From Nocardioides alpinus (GTDB lineage Bacteria > Actinomycetota > Actinomycetes > Propionibacteriales > Nocardioidaceae): a stretch of 64,000 nt of DNA. The stretch covers positions 62,001 to 126,000 of the forward strand of contig NZ_FOKC01000002.1 in assembly GCF_900112035.1 (NCBI RefSeq). The letters run 5' to 3'. The number at the start of each line of letters is the position of its first letter. Position 1 is the first letter of the stretch. The notes under the pieces are model-generated. The model was not told where the DNA came from and ran no database searches. It saw only the letters and a program-made list of their open reading frames with translations. Shown one piece after another: positions 47,406 through 56,028 of this stretch. Position numbers and translations under genes: made by a program.

Positions 47406-47445
47406 GACTAGACAATGACTAGGTCTGACTAGTCACTTCGGACTA
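47406..47445 (+). promoter_or_regulatory. Phased GACTA repeat array with 16-bp dyad, Tad island head 1
   Basis: GACTA occurs at 47406, 47417, 47427 and 47441 (steps of 11, 10 and 14). The last element is part of the dyad TAGTCACTTCGGACTA (47430-47445). A possible -10, TAAATT, is at 47506-47511. The same dyad pattern precedes the flp genes. Confidence 0.65.
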
Positions 47446-47453
47446 CCCCTGGG

Positions 47454-47467
47454 CCACCTTCGGGTGG
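47454..47467 (+). terminator. Short hairpin with TTCG tetraloop
   Basis: CCACC-TTCG-GGTGG followed by TTTG, 88 nt after the fadD15 stop. It could end fadD15 transcription or fold in a leader of the Tad mRNA. Confidence 0.4.
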
Positions 47468-47567
47468 TTTGACCGGTTTAGCCCCCGGTGCCACAGGCGA
47501 CGCCCTAAATTCGTGTCGCTGCGAGGAATCGGGTCCTCCAGACGGTCCGGCGAGAGGGGTGTCAGTG

Positions 47568-47999
47568 ATGCGACGACGCAAGAACCGTGAGCGGGGTGCC
47601 GCGGCGGTCGAGTTCGCCCTGGTCTCCCTCATCCTGATGACCCTGGTCGGAGTGATCTTCCAGTTCGCGATCTACCTGTGGGCGTTCCAGGCCGCATCGA
47701 ACGGCGCCCGCGAGGGCGCCCGCGCCTGGGCCGTCAACCCGTGTGCGACGACGAACTCCGCGAAGGTGCTCACGGCCGTCTCGCCTGCCGCTCGCACAGG
47801 GTCCGTCACTGCCACGGCAGCCTTCGTCAAGGGAGCCGGCAACATCGCCACAGGGCGTGAACCCGGTGACCAGGTCACCGTCACGGTGAAGATGAAGGCG
47901 AAGGCGCTCGGCTTCAACCTCGTGCCCGGTTGGGACTACAACGCCAACATCACCAAGACCGCCACCGCGCGCGTCGAGGACGTCCAGGGGTGCCCGTGA
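47568..47999 (+). CDS. tadE: TadE-like pseudopilin
   Basis: A 143-residue pseudopilin: basic N terminus RRRKNRERGAAAVEFALV with the glutamate at position +5 after the processing glycine, one long hydrophobic helix (about 17-38), then a globular part with one cysteine pair. TadE-like proteins join the pilus base or tip. ATG 47568 has GAGAGGGG upstream; an in-frame GTG lies directly before. The stop overlaps the next gene (GTGA). Confidence 0.85.
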   Translation: MRRRKNRERGAAAVEFALVSLILMTLVGVIFQFAIYLWAFQAASNGAREGARAWAVNPCATTNSAKVLTAVSPAARTGSVTATAAFVKGAGNIATGREPGDQVTVTVKMKAKALGFNLVPGWDYNANITKTATARVEDVQGCP

Positions 48000-49678
48000 T
48001 CACGCTGCGCAGCTTCCAGAAGCCGATCGCCAGTCGCCGACGCGACGAGTCGGGCGCCATCGCGGTGATGGTCGCGCTGATGTCCATGGTCATCCTCGGC
48101 ATGGCGGCCGTGGCGATCGACGTCGGCCAGGTCTACGCCAAGCGCGCGTCCCTCCAGAGCGCGGTCGACCAGGCAGTCCTCGCCGCCGCCGCCGAGCTCG
48201 ACGGCACGACCGTCTGCACGGCCGGTGCCATCACCGCGGCGAAGCAGTACCTGATCGACAACTGGATCGACCAGGGCGGTGACCCCAAGGTCCTCGGCGA
48301 CATCAACCTGGCCGGAACCGCCAAGGACGGCAACGGCTTCATGAACTGCAACAAGTGGCGCGTGGACCTGTACGCCCCCACAGCCAAGGTCAACCTCGGC
48401 CTGGCCAAGGCTGTCACTGACGAGACCACCATCAACGTCCCTGCCCACGCGGCGGCGGAGATCCGCTCCCCCCGCCTCGGCACGCTGCCCTTCTACGCGA
48501 CACCGTCGTGCAGCAACGGCCTCCAGGTGCTCTCCACCGACAGCAGCGGTCACTCCGCGCCGCCGGTGATCCCACTCACTCCGTTCAGCTCTCCGCTCAA
48601 CAGCTCGAACCTGACTGCACTGTCCGTGGCGTCGACGCCCACCGGGACGGCGGTGCCGTCTCTCGTCATCACCGGAACCAACTTCAACACGCCCACACCC
48701 GTCACCGCGGTGGGCTTCACCACCGCGTCGGGCGACCACTTCCAGGTGGCCGTCGGCAGCGGTGCCACCATCAACTCCGCGACCCAGATCACGGTCGCCC
48801 CGGTGCCGGTGGGCGTGACTGACTTCCCTGACATCTGGTACGTACGGGTGCTCAAGGGCGGGCTCTGGTCGACCAACGACGGCAACGCGACCACCGGTGT
48901 GAAGAAGTTCACCGTCGGCGACGAGAAGCTGTACTGCCTCGACAGCGTGACCGGCAACTTCGGTTCACTCGCCATCGAGCGCACCCCGACCGTCACCCCC
49001 AGCTCGTTGATCGCCCTCAACACCGCCCTGGGCGTCGACCACGAGCTCGGCACCATGCCCAACGCACCGCTGGCTCCCAACCTCTGCAACGGCGTGACCG
49101 GCGCGATCCAGGCGCCCATCGACGGCCAGAACTGCGTCGAGACCGACACAGGGCTGCCGGCCAATGCCCTCGAGGAGGGCATGATCACCGGCATCAGCGG
49201 CTACCCCGGACGTCTCAAGAAGCCGCCCACCTCGCCCTGCACACGCGCCAACGTGACCGTGTCCGGCCACAGCCTCAACGACGACGTGCTGAGCTGCTTC
49301 TTCACCAACCCCAGCATCCGCGTCGGTGACGTCACCAAGGCGACGTACACCGGTGAACCCGTCATCAGCCCCGCCATCTTCCAGTCGCCCCGCTTCGTCT
49401 GGGTGCCGCTCATCACCTCGCCGCCGAGCGGCAAGAAGGACGTCTCCATCCAGGGCTTCAAGCCCGGCTTCATCACCGACCAGCCTGCCTCGGGAACGAG
49501 CGGCTCCTCGGGGGCCACTGTGACGGTCCCCAACGGGCTGACGCTCTCCGGCACCAAGGTGCGGGAGATGAAGATCTGGTTCATCAACCCCGACGCGCTG
49601 CCTGCAGGCACGACCGCCGAGGGTCACGAGGTGGCCTACCGCGGCTCTGGCGCCAAGGTCATCGTCCTCGTCGACTGA
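47996..49678 (+). CDS. tadG: TadG-like protein with long secreted domain
   Basis: A 560-residue protein beginning with RRRDESGAIAVMVALMSMVILGMAAVAIDVGQVYAKRASLQSA, the TadG/Flp-assembly N-terminal anchor (helix about 20-40). The remaining 500 residues are extracytoplasmic, with at least eight cysteines and an IPT/TIG-like beta stretch (ALSVASTPTGTAVPSLVITGTNFNTPTPVTAVGF). The von Willebrand A domain that many TadG proteins carry is absent, with no D-x-S-x-S site. Possibly the pilus tip or adhesin. Confidence 0.82.
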   Translation: MITLRSFQKPIASRRRDESGAIAVMVALMSMVILGMAAVAIDVGQVYAKRASLQSAVDQAVLAAAAELDGTTVCTAGAITAAKQYLIDNWIDQGGDPKVLGDINLAGTAKDGNGFMNCNKWRVDLYAPTAKVNLGLAKAVTDETTINVPAHAAAEIRSPRLGTLPFYATPSCSNGLQVLSTDSSGHSAPPVIPLTPFSSPLNSSNLTALSVASTPTGTAVPSLVITGTNFNTPTPVTAVGFTTASGDHFQVAVGSGATINSATQITVAPVPVGVTDFPDIWYVRVLKGGLWSTNDGNATTGVKKFTVGDEKLYCLDSVTGNFGSLAIERTPTVTPSSLIALNTALGVDHELGTMPNAPLAPNLCNGVTGAIQAPIDGQNCVETDTGLPANALEEGMITGISGYPGRLKKPPTSPCTRANVTVSGHSLNDDVLSCFFTNPSIRVGDVTKATYTGEPVISPAIFQSPRFVWVPLITSPPSGKKDVSIQGFKPGFITDQPASGTSGSSGATVTVPNGLTLSGTKVREMKIWFINPDALPAGTTAEGHEVAYRGSGAKVIVLVD

Positions 49679-49736
49679 AGCCGCCCGACACCTCTTCAGA
49701 ATCTCCCAGTCCACTCTCGAGTGAAGGAACCACTTC

Positions 49737-50522
49737 ATGGCTCGCCGCTCCGCGCTGCTCATCGCAGCCGTCCTCATCGCCGCCATCGGCACCGCAATGA
49801 TCGTGCTCTACGTCAAGGGGATCGACGACCGCGCGACCCAGGGCCAGGAGCTGGTCGAGGTCCTCACCGCCACCGCGGTGATCGAAGCCGGTGAGACCGT
49901 GAGCGCGGCCCAGGAGGCAGGCAAGTTCGAGGCCAAGCAGGTGCGGCGCGAGGACATGGTCGCCGGCGCCCTCGACAGCACCGAGTCGATCGCCGACCTC
50001 GTCGCGCTCGGCACCGTGTTCCCCGGCGAGCAGGTCATCTCCGACCGGTTCGGGGCGCTGGGCAGCATCGAGAACCTCGTCATCCCGGACGACAAGATGG
50101 CCGTCTCGGTCGAGCTCACCGACTTCGAGCGCGTGGCGGGCTTCGTCAACCCCGGCTCCGAGGTGGCGATCTTCGGTACTGCCGCCTCCCCCATCCGCCG
50201 ACTCCCCGACGGGACCGAGCAGACGCTTTCCTCGGTCACCCGGATCATCCTCCCGCGCATTCCCGTGATCGGTGTCGGCACGACATCCGTCACGTCGCGA
50301 ACGGTCACGGAGGGCGAGGAAGGCGCGCAGGTCACCGAGCAGGTCGCGCGGACCATCCTGACGGTCGCCGTGACGCAGGAGGAGGCCGAGCAGCTGGTGC
50401 TGGCGGACCGCACCCTCGAGCTGACCTTCGCCCTGCTCGGCAGCGAGACCAAGTCGCAGGACAAGGCCGGAGTCAACCCGGTCGACATCCTTCCGGAGAC
50501 GTTCAGGGGGACCGCTGGATGA
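49737..50522 (+). CDS. cpaB: CpaB/RcpC-type pilus assembly protein
   Basis: A 261-residue protein with an N-terminal membrane helix (about 6-26), a SAF domain (about 40-110, VEVLTATAVIEAGETVSAAQ to GTVFPGEQVISDRF) and an RcpC/CpaB domain (about 115-240, KMAVSVELTDFERVAGFVNPGSEVAIFGT). The SAF part may bind peptidoglycan. AAGGA precedes ATG 49737. The stop overlaps the tadZ-like start (ATGA). Confidence 0.9.
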   Translation: MARRSALLIAAVLIAAIGTAMIVLYVKGIDDRATQGQELVEVLTATAVIEAGETVSAAQEAGKFEAKQVRREDMVAGALDSTESIADLVALGTVFPGEQVISDRFGALGSIENLVIPDDKMAVSVELTDFERVAGFVNPGSEVAIFGTAASPIRRLPDGTEQTLSSVTRIILPRIPVIGVGTTSVTSRTVTEGEEGAQVTEQVARTILTVAVTQEEAEQLVLADRTLELTFALLGSETKSQDKAGVNPVDILPETFRGTAG

Positions 50523-51781
50523 CCGCAATCGTGGAGACGGATCGGTCTCGGTTGAGCGTGCTCCAAGCCATGCTCCACGGCTCCGTTCCTCTCGAGTCCA
50601 TGGAGGCCCTCAGCGAGCACGTCGCTGCAACGCCCCAAGAGTTCGCGGTCGTGATCGGCCCGTCCGTGCCGGTCGACGACGCGGCGGTCTTCGCCCAGTG
50701 GGCTCGCGTCCACAAGCCCGACCTCGGCGTCATCCTGCTCCGGGAGACGGTGGACGCTCGCGCACTGTCGACCGCGCTGCGCAGCGGGATGCGCGAGGTC
50801 GTGGAGTCGCGCGACCTCGCCGGTCTCACGACAGCGGTGAGTCGCGCCCGGTCCGTGTCCTCGGCGATCTCCCAGCAGATCGAGGACGAGGCCCAGGCAG
50901 CTGCCAAGGCTGCAGCCTCGGCGGCCCTCACTGCGGCCCGGGCCCAGGCCGACGCAGAGCGGGTGGAGGCCGAGCGCCCCACTGGTCAGATGATCACGGT
51001 GTTCTCCACCAAGGGTGGCGTGGGCAAGAGCCTCATGGCGGCGAACATCGCGGTGTCGCTCGCAGACGCGGGCAGCTCGGTGTGCATCGTCGACCTCGAC
51101 GTCAACAACGGCGACATCGCGATCATGCTCCAGCTCACCCCGATGCGGACCCTCAACGATCTCGCCGCCTTCCACGGCGACATCGACGTGGAGGCCATCG
51201 AGACCCTTGTCACGCCCTACTCCAAGACACTGAGCATCGTGGCGGCGCCCGTGCACCTCGACTCCCCCGACCAGGCGACCAACGAGGACATCGCCACGCT
51301 GCTCGACCTGCTCGTGCGGGTCTACGACTACGTCGTCGTGGACACCTCGGGCGTGTTCGACGACCACGCGCTCACCGCCCTCGACCGCACTGACACGCTG
51401 GTCCTCGTCGGCACGCTCGACATCCCTGCCCTCAAGGGCCTGAAGCTCGCGACCCAGACCCTCGAGCTGCTCAACTTCCCCCGTGAGAAGTGGCGGTTCG
51501 TGCTCAACCGGGCTGATGCCAAGGTTGGCCTGTCCGTCGACGAGTACGAGTCGACGCTGGGCCTGAAGGCCGACTGCTCGCTGGTCTCCAGCCGCGAGGT
51601 GCTGACCGCTGTCAACCGCGGTGAACCACTGGTGCGTGCCTACGCCGGCCATCCGAACAGCAAGGCGATCAAGGCGTTCGCCCACTCGATCGCGGGTGCT
51701 GCCCGTGCCGCCGAGGCGGACGCGGATGCGGACGGCAAGTCGCGCTCCTCCGCCAACCGATTCCGACTGAGGAAGGCCTGA
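50519..51781 (+). CDS. tadZ: CpaE/TadZ-type ParA-like ATPase
   Basis: A 420-residue protein: a receiver-like N-terminal domain (1-115, atypical, lacking a clear phosphorylation site), an Ala/Glu-rich linker helix, and a MinD/ParA domain (about 160-400) with deviant Walker A STKGGVGKSLMAAN, VDLDVNNGDIA and YDYVVVDTSGVFDD. TadZ proteins place the Tad machinery at the cell pole. ATG overlaps the CpaB stop. Confidence 0.9.
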   Translation: MTAIVETDRSRLSVLQAMLHGSVPLESMEALSEHVAATPQEFAVVIGPSVPVDDAAVFAQWARVHKPDLGVILLRETVDARALSTALRSGMREVVESRDLAGLTTAVSRARSVSSAISQQIEDEAQAAAKAAASAALTAARAQADAERVEAERPTGQMITVFSTKGGVGKSLMAANIAVSLADAGSSVCIVDLDVNNGDIAIMLQLTPMRTLNDLAAFHGDIDVEAIETLVTPYSKTLSIVAAPVHLDSPDQATNEDIATLLDLLVRVYDYVVVDTSGVFDDHALTALDRTDTLVLVGTLDIPALKGLKLATQTLELLNFPREKWRFVLNRADAKVGLSVDEYESTLGLKADCSLVSSREVLTAVNRGEPLVRAYAGHPNSKAIKAFAHSIAGAARAAEADADADGKSRSSANRFRLRKA

Positions 51782-51782
51782 C

Positions 51783-53189
51783 ATGGGTCTCACCGACAGA
51801 CTGGCTGCTGCCCAACGAGCCCGATCCGACGCGCCTGAGGTGCCGCAGGAGAAGTCGCCGGCGACCGCCTCGTCAGCGGCGGCCGCCAAGCCTGCCAAGA
51901 AGACACCCACGCGCGACCCCTTCGAGGACGTCAAGCGCGTCGTCCACGCGCAGCTGGTGGCCTCTCTCGGCCCCAAGCTCTACGACGTCCACATGACGCA
52001 GAGCGAGCTCGAGAGCAACGTCCGCCTGGCGCTCCAAGGGGCAGTCGCAGCCACCGAGGTGGTGATGTCGGGCGCTGACCGCACCCGGATCACCCAGGAG
52101 ATCTCCGACGACATCCTGGGCTACGGCCCGCTGGAGCCGCTCCTGCGCGACGGTGACCTCTCCGAGGTGATGGTCAATTCCTTCGACTCGATCTACGTCG
52201 AGCGGAACGGCAAGCTGGTCAAGACAGGCACGTCCTTCTCCGACGAGGCACACCTGCGCCGCACCATCGACAAGATCGTCGGCAAGATCGGACGTCGCGT
52301 CGACGAGGCGAGCCCGATGGTGGACGCACGCCTGCCCGACGGCAGCCGCGTCAACGCGATCATCCCGCCCCTCGCCCTGGACGGGTCCAAGCTCACCATC
52401 CGCAAGTTCTCCGAGGACCCCTACACGGTCCAGGACCTGATCAACTTCGGCAGCCTCACGCCCATGTCGGCCAGCCTGCTCGAGGCATGCGTCAAGGGTC
52501 GGCTCAACATCCTGGTGTCGGGAGGTACGGGTGCCGGCAAGACCACGACGCTCAACGTCCTGTCCTCCTTCATCCCCGACGACGAGCGCATCGTCACCAT
52601 CGAGGATGCAGCCGAGCTGCGACTCGGTCAGGACCACGTGCTCCGTCTGGAGTCCCGACCGCCCAACATCGAGGGCAAGGGAGCGGTGCTCATCCGCGAC
52701 CTGGTCAAGAACTCGCTGCGTATGCGTCCCGACCGCATCGTCGTCGGCGAGATCCGTGACGCCGCCGCGCTCGACATGCTCCAGGCCATGAACACCGGTC
52801 ACGACGGGTCGATCTCGACGCTCCACGCCAACACTCCGCGTGACGCGCTCGCCCGTCTGGAGACGATGGTGCTGATGGCCGGCATGGACCTGCCGGTGCG
52901 CGCCATCCGTGAGCAGGTGTCGAGCGCCGTCGACCTGATCATCCAGCAGACGCGACTGAAGGACGGTTCGCGTCGCATCACCGCGATCACCGAGATCGTC
53001 GGCATGGAGGGCGACATCATCACCACGCAGGACGTGTTCCTCTTCGACTACGCCGCCGGCATGAACGACGAGGGCAAGTTCCAGGGGGGTCTCGTGTCGA
53101 CCGGGCTCCGGCCACGCTTCCTGGAGCACCTTGCCGACCACGGTGTGCATGTCGACCCGGCCGTCTTCGCCACAGGAGCCGGGCGATGA
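51783..53189 (+). CDS. cpaF: CpaF/TadA-type pilus assembly ATPase
   Basis: A 468-residue secretion ATPase powering Flp pilus extension and perhaps retraction. Walker [17 protein letters not shown] is at about residue 245, the Asp box [13 protein letters not shown], Walker [20 protein letters not shown] and the His box [19 protein letters not shown] all are present. The N-terminal 45 residues are a low-complexity Ala/Pro/Lys segment. Stop overlaps the tadB start (ATGA). Confidence 0.95.
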   Translation: MGLTDRLAAAQRARSDAPEVPQEKSPATASSAAAAKPAKKTPTRDPFEDVKRVVHAQLVASLGPKLYDVHMTQSELESNVRLALQGAVAATEVVMSGADRTRITQEISDDILGYGPLEPLLRDGDLSEVMVNSFDSIYVERNGKLVKTGTSFSDEAHLRRTIDKIVGKIGRRVDEASPMVDARLPDGSRVNAIIPPLALDGSKLTIRKFSEDPYTVQDLINFGSLTPMSASLLEACVKGRLNILVSGGTGAGKTTTLNVLSSFIPDDERIVTIEDAAELRLGQDHVLRLESRPPNIEGKGAVLIRDLVKNSLRMRPDRIVVGEIRDAAALDMLQAMNTGHDGSISTLHANTPRDALARLETMVLMAGMDLPVRAIREQVSSAVDLIIQQTRLKDGSRRITAITEIVGMEGDIITTQDVFLFDYAAGMNDEGKFQGGLVSTGLRPRFLEHLADHGVHVDPAVFATGAGR

Positions 53190-55096
53190 GGATCGCCACG
53201 TCGATTGCTGCCTGCGCCCTGACGCTCGGTGCCCTCTGCACCGGACCGGCTGCCTTTGCGGCGGACGAGATCAGCATCGACCACGTGCAGTCGGAGGGTG
53301 GCACGGTCTCCCTCCTGCTCGGCGTCGACCAGCTTCCCGCCGGAGCCACCGCCGACCTCGACACCGTCGAGGTCACGGTCAACGGAGACACCGTCGATGC
53401 CTCGGCGGAGAGCGTCGAGGGAGGCCCGGTCGAGCGCACGACGATCCTCGTCCTCGACGCCTCCAACAGCATGTCCGGGGAGAAGCTCGCCGCTGCCACC
53501 AGCGCGATCGACGCGTTCCTGACGGCCGCTCCTGAAGACGTGCAGATCGGCCTCGTCACCTTCGCCGGCACCGTCCAGGAGAGCATCTCCCCCACGACTG
53601 ACCACCAGTCGATCATCGACACGTTGGCCGAGGTCGAGCTCAAGGCCGGGACCAAGCTGTACGACGCGGTTGCGGCAGGTGCCGACCTCGCCGGTGATGA
53701 GGGCGCGCGCTCCCTCCTCGTGCTCTCCGACGGCGCTGACACCGGCAGCGCCACCACGATCGACGAGCTGTCGACCCAGGCCACCGACGCCGGCGTCGTC
53801 GTCGACGTGGTCGCACTGGCGCAGTCCGCCGAGCAGCAGGCCACCCTCGACGGACTCGCCTCCGCCGCGGGCGGCCGGGTCATCCCGGCGGACCCTGCAG
53901 CGCTCAGCGACGTGTTCTCCGCCCAGGCAGAGGCGCTCGCGTCCCAGGTCGTGGTGACCTTTGACCTGCCTGAGGGCGTCTCGGGTGAGCAGACCGTCGA
54001 GGCCTCGTTGTCCGCCGGCGGGTCCACCTTCACCGATTCCGCCTTCGTGTCCCTTGCCAGCTCGGAGTCGGGGTCGGCGGCCGGGCTGGAGGTGATCGAG
54101 CCCGGGAGTCCGATGATCGGGCGCAGCGGCCTGTTGCTCGGGCTGCTGGCGTTCGGGCTCGGTCTCGCCGGAGTGCTGGCCTTCGCGCTCGGCGGAGGAA
54201 GCAGCAGGTCGCTGAGCGACCAGCGACTCAACAACTACTTCGCCAACAGCGCCGACGGAGCCAAGGCGAAGGGCGGACGACGCAACCAGCCCAAGGCCCA
54301 GGGCAGCCTGAGGGACGCGGCTGTGGGTATTGCCGGCCAGATGGTCAAGGGTGACTTCGAGGACCGCCTGACCAAGAGACTGGCGGGCGCGGGAAGCTCC
54401 CTCAAGCCCGCAGAGTGGCTGTTGCTGCACGCAGCCATCGCGTTCGGCGCAGGATTTGCGGGTCTGATCCTCAAGGGTGGCGCGCTCATGGTCATCCTGT
54501 TCATCGTCGGCCTCGTGCTGCCGTGGTTCTGGCTCAAGCGCAAGCACGCGAAGCGACTCGCCGCATTCAACGCGCAGCTGGCCGAGACCCTGACGCTGAT
54601 GGCAGGCGGCCTGTCGGCAGGACTGTCCCTTCCGCAGGCCGTTGACACAGTCGTCCGCGAGGGTCACCAGCCGATGGCGGGAGAGCTCGGGCGAGCGCTC
54701 ATCGAGCAGCGCCTCGGCATCCCCATCGAGGAGACCCTCGACAACGTGGCCGAGCGCATGGAGTCGGAGGACTTCGGCTGGGTGGTCATGGCTATCCGCA
54801 TCCAGCGCGAGGTGGGAGGCAACCTCGCCGAGCTCCTCAACACGGTCTCCGACACCCTCCGCGACCGGGAGTACCTGCGCCGGCAGGTGCGCGTGCTCAG
54901 CGCCGAAGGTCGGTTCTCCGGCTATGTGCTGACCGCGATGCCGATCGCCCTCTTCTGCTACATGCTGGTCTTCCGGGGCGACTTCGTCGAGCCTCTCTAC
55001 ACAACAGGCAGCGGATACCTGCTGCTGGGTATCGCCATCATGATGCTGGCAGGCGGTAGTTTCGTGATGTCCCGACTCACCAAGATCAAGGTGTGA
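53186..55096 (+). CDS. tadB: Fusion of exported von Willebrand A domain with TadB platform protein
   Basis: A 636-residue protein where typical TadB has about 300. Order: signal peptide (1-26, AAFA), a beta domain, a VWA domain (about 85-265) with an intact metal site D91-A-S-N-S and FAGT/SDGAD blocks, a membrane helix (about 312-336), a basic cytoplasmic linker, further helices (about 415-450), and a T2SSF domain (about 465-600, LMAGGLSAGLSLPQAVD, IQREVGGNLAELL) with two C-terminal helices. The frame is continuous, with no sign of a sequencing join. The VWA part would face outside. Confidence 0.92.
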   Translation: MRIATSIAACALTLGALCTGPAAFAADEISIDHVQSEGGTVSLLLGVDQLPAGATADLDTVEVTVNGDTVDASAESVEGGPVERTTILVLDASNSMSGEKLAAATSAIDAFLTAAPEDVQIGLVTFAGTVQESISPTTDHQSIIDTLAEVELKAGTKLYDAVAAGADLAGDEGARSLLVLSDGADTGSATTIDELSTQATDAGVVVDVVALAQSAEQQATLDGLASAAGGRVIPADPAALSDVFSAQAEALASQVVVTFDLPEGVSGEQTVEASLSAGGSTFTDSAFVSLASSESGSAAGLEVIEPGSPMIGRSGLLLGLLAFGLGLAGVLAFALGGGSSRSLSDQRLNNYFANSADGAKAKGGRRNQPKAQGSLRDAAVGIAGQMVKGDFEDRLTKRLAGAGSSLKPAEWLLLHAAIAFGAGFAGLILKGGALMVILFIVGLVLPWFWLKRKHAKRLAAFNAQLAETLTLMAGGLSAGLSLPQAVDTVVREGHQPMAGELGRALIEQRLGIPIEETLDNVAERMESEDFGWVVMAIRIQREVGGNLAELLNTVSDTLRDREYLRRQVRVLSAEGRFSGYVLTAMPIALFCYMLVFRGDFVEPLYTTGSGYLLLGIAIMMLAGGSFVMSRLTKIKV

Positions 55097-56028
55097 CCGA
55101 CATGTTGTTGTTGCTGGGAGCCGGTCTCCTCTTCGCCGCGCTGGTGCTGGCGCTCTCCATCATGGGGGTGCTCACCTCGGAGCGTCGCGCCGTCGCGCGG
55201 TCGGTCGCCGCGGTGCAGGCCATGAACTCCGCACCGAGCATCATCTCCGACGAGCTGGAGCGACCTTTCACCGAGCGCGTCATCGCGCCGCTCGGCGGGC
55301 GTCTGGTCGGTGTCGGTCGCAAGATCACGCGCGCGGACACGGCCACCAAGATTGGCCACCGACTCGACATCGCCGGCAACCCACCCGCGTGGGACGTCAA
55401 CCGCATCATCGGGCTCAAGGTCCTCGGCCTGGGCGGGGTGGGCGTCATGGGACTCCTGTTCTGCCTGGGTCAAGGCTTCCCTCCGAGCCGCGTTCTCCTC
55501 TACACCGCCGGTTTTGCCGCCTTCGGCTACGTCCTTCCCAACCTCTTGTTGAAGAATGCCGGCGACAAGCGCGAGAAGCTCATGCGCAATGCGCTCCCGG
55601 ATGCCATCGACCTCCTCACGATCTCGGTCGAGGCGGGCCTCGGATTCGACGCTGCCGTCGCGCGGGTTGCGAAGAACACCACCGGACCCATGGCCCAGGA
55701 GTTCGCACGCCTTCTCCAGGAGATGCAGCTCGGCATCGGAAGGGCCCAGGCGATGCGTGCCATGGGCGAACGCACCAGCCTTCCCGATCTGAAGTCCTTC
55801 TGCCTGGCCATGGTCCAGGCAGACAGCCTCGGAATCCCGATCGCACGCGTGCTCCGCATCCAGAGCCACGAGATGCGCACCAAGCGGCGCCAGCGTGCAG
55901 AGGAGGCGGCCCAGAAGGTGCCCGTCAAGATCCTGTTCCCGGTGATCTTCTTCATCCTGCCCACCGTCTTCATCGTCGTGATCGGCCCTGTGTTCCTGTC
56001 GATGGGCGACCTGTTCGGCAGCCAGTGA
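55093..56028 (+). CDS. tadC: TadC-type platform protein
   Basis: A 311-residue inner-membrane protein with an N-terminal helix, a middle helix pair (about 115-155) and a T2SSF domain (about 165-290): ALPDAIDLLTISVEAGLGFDAAVARVA and MGERTSLPDLKSFCLAMVQADSLG are the conserved stretches. It pairs with TadB to form the platform on which the ATPase acts. GTG 55093 overlaps the tadB stop; ATG 55102 is an alternative. Stop overlaps the kinase start (GTGA). Confidence 0.93.
   Translation: MTDMLLLLGAGLLFAALVLALSIMGVLTSERRAVARSVAAVQAMNSAPSIISDELERPFTERVIAPLGGRLVGVGRKITRADTATKIGHRLDIAGNPPAWDVNRIIGLKVLGLGGVGVMGLLFCLGQGFPPSRVLLYTAGFAAFGYVLPNLLLKNAGDKREKLMRNALPDAIDLLTISVEAGLGFDAAVARVAKNTTGPMAQEFARLLQEMQLGIGRAQAMRAMGERTSLPDLKSFCLAMVQADSLGIPIARVLRIQSHEMRTKRRQRAEEAAQKVPVKILFPVIFFILPTVFIVVIGPVFLSMGDLFGSQ

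Noticed and set aside
53020..54667. Long minus-strand frames inside the tadB region
   Set aside because: Ser/Arg-rich or His/Gly-rich shadows with no ribosome site or domain; the plus-strand fusion is clearly coding.
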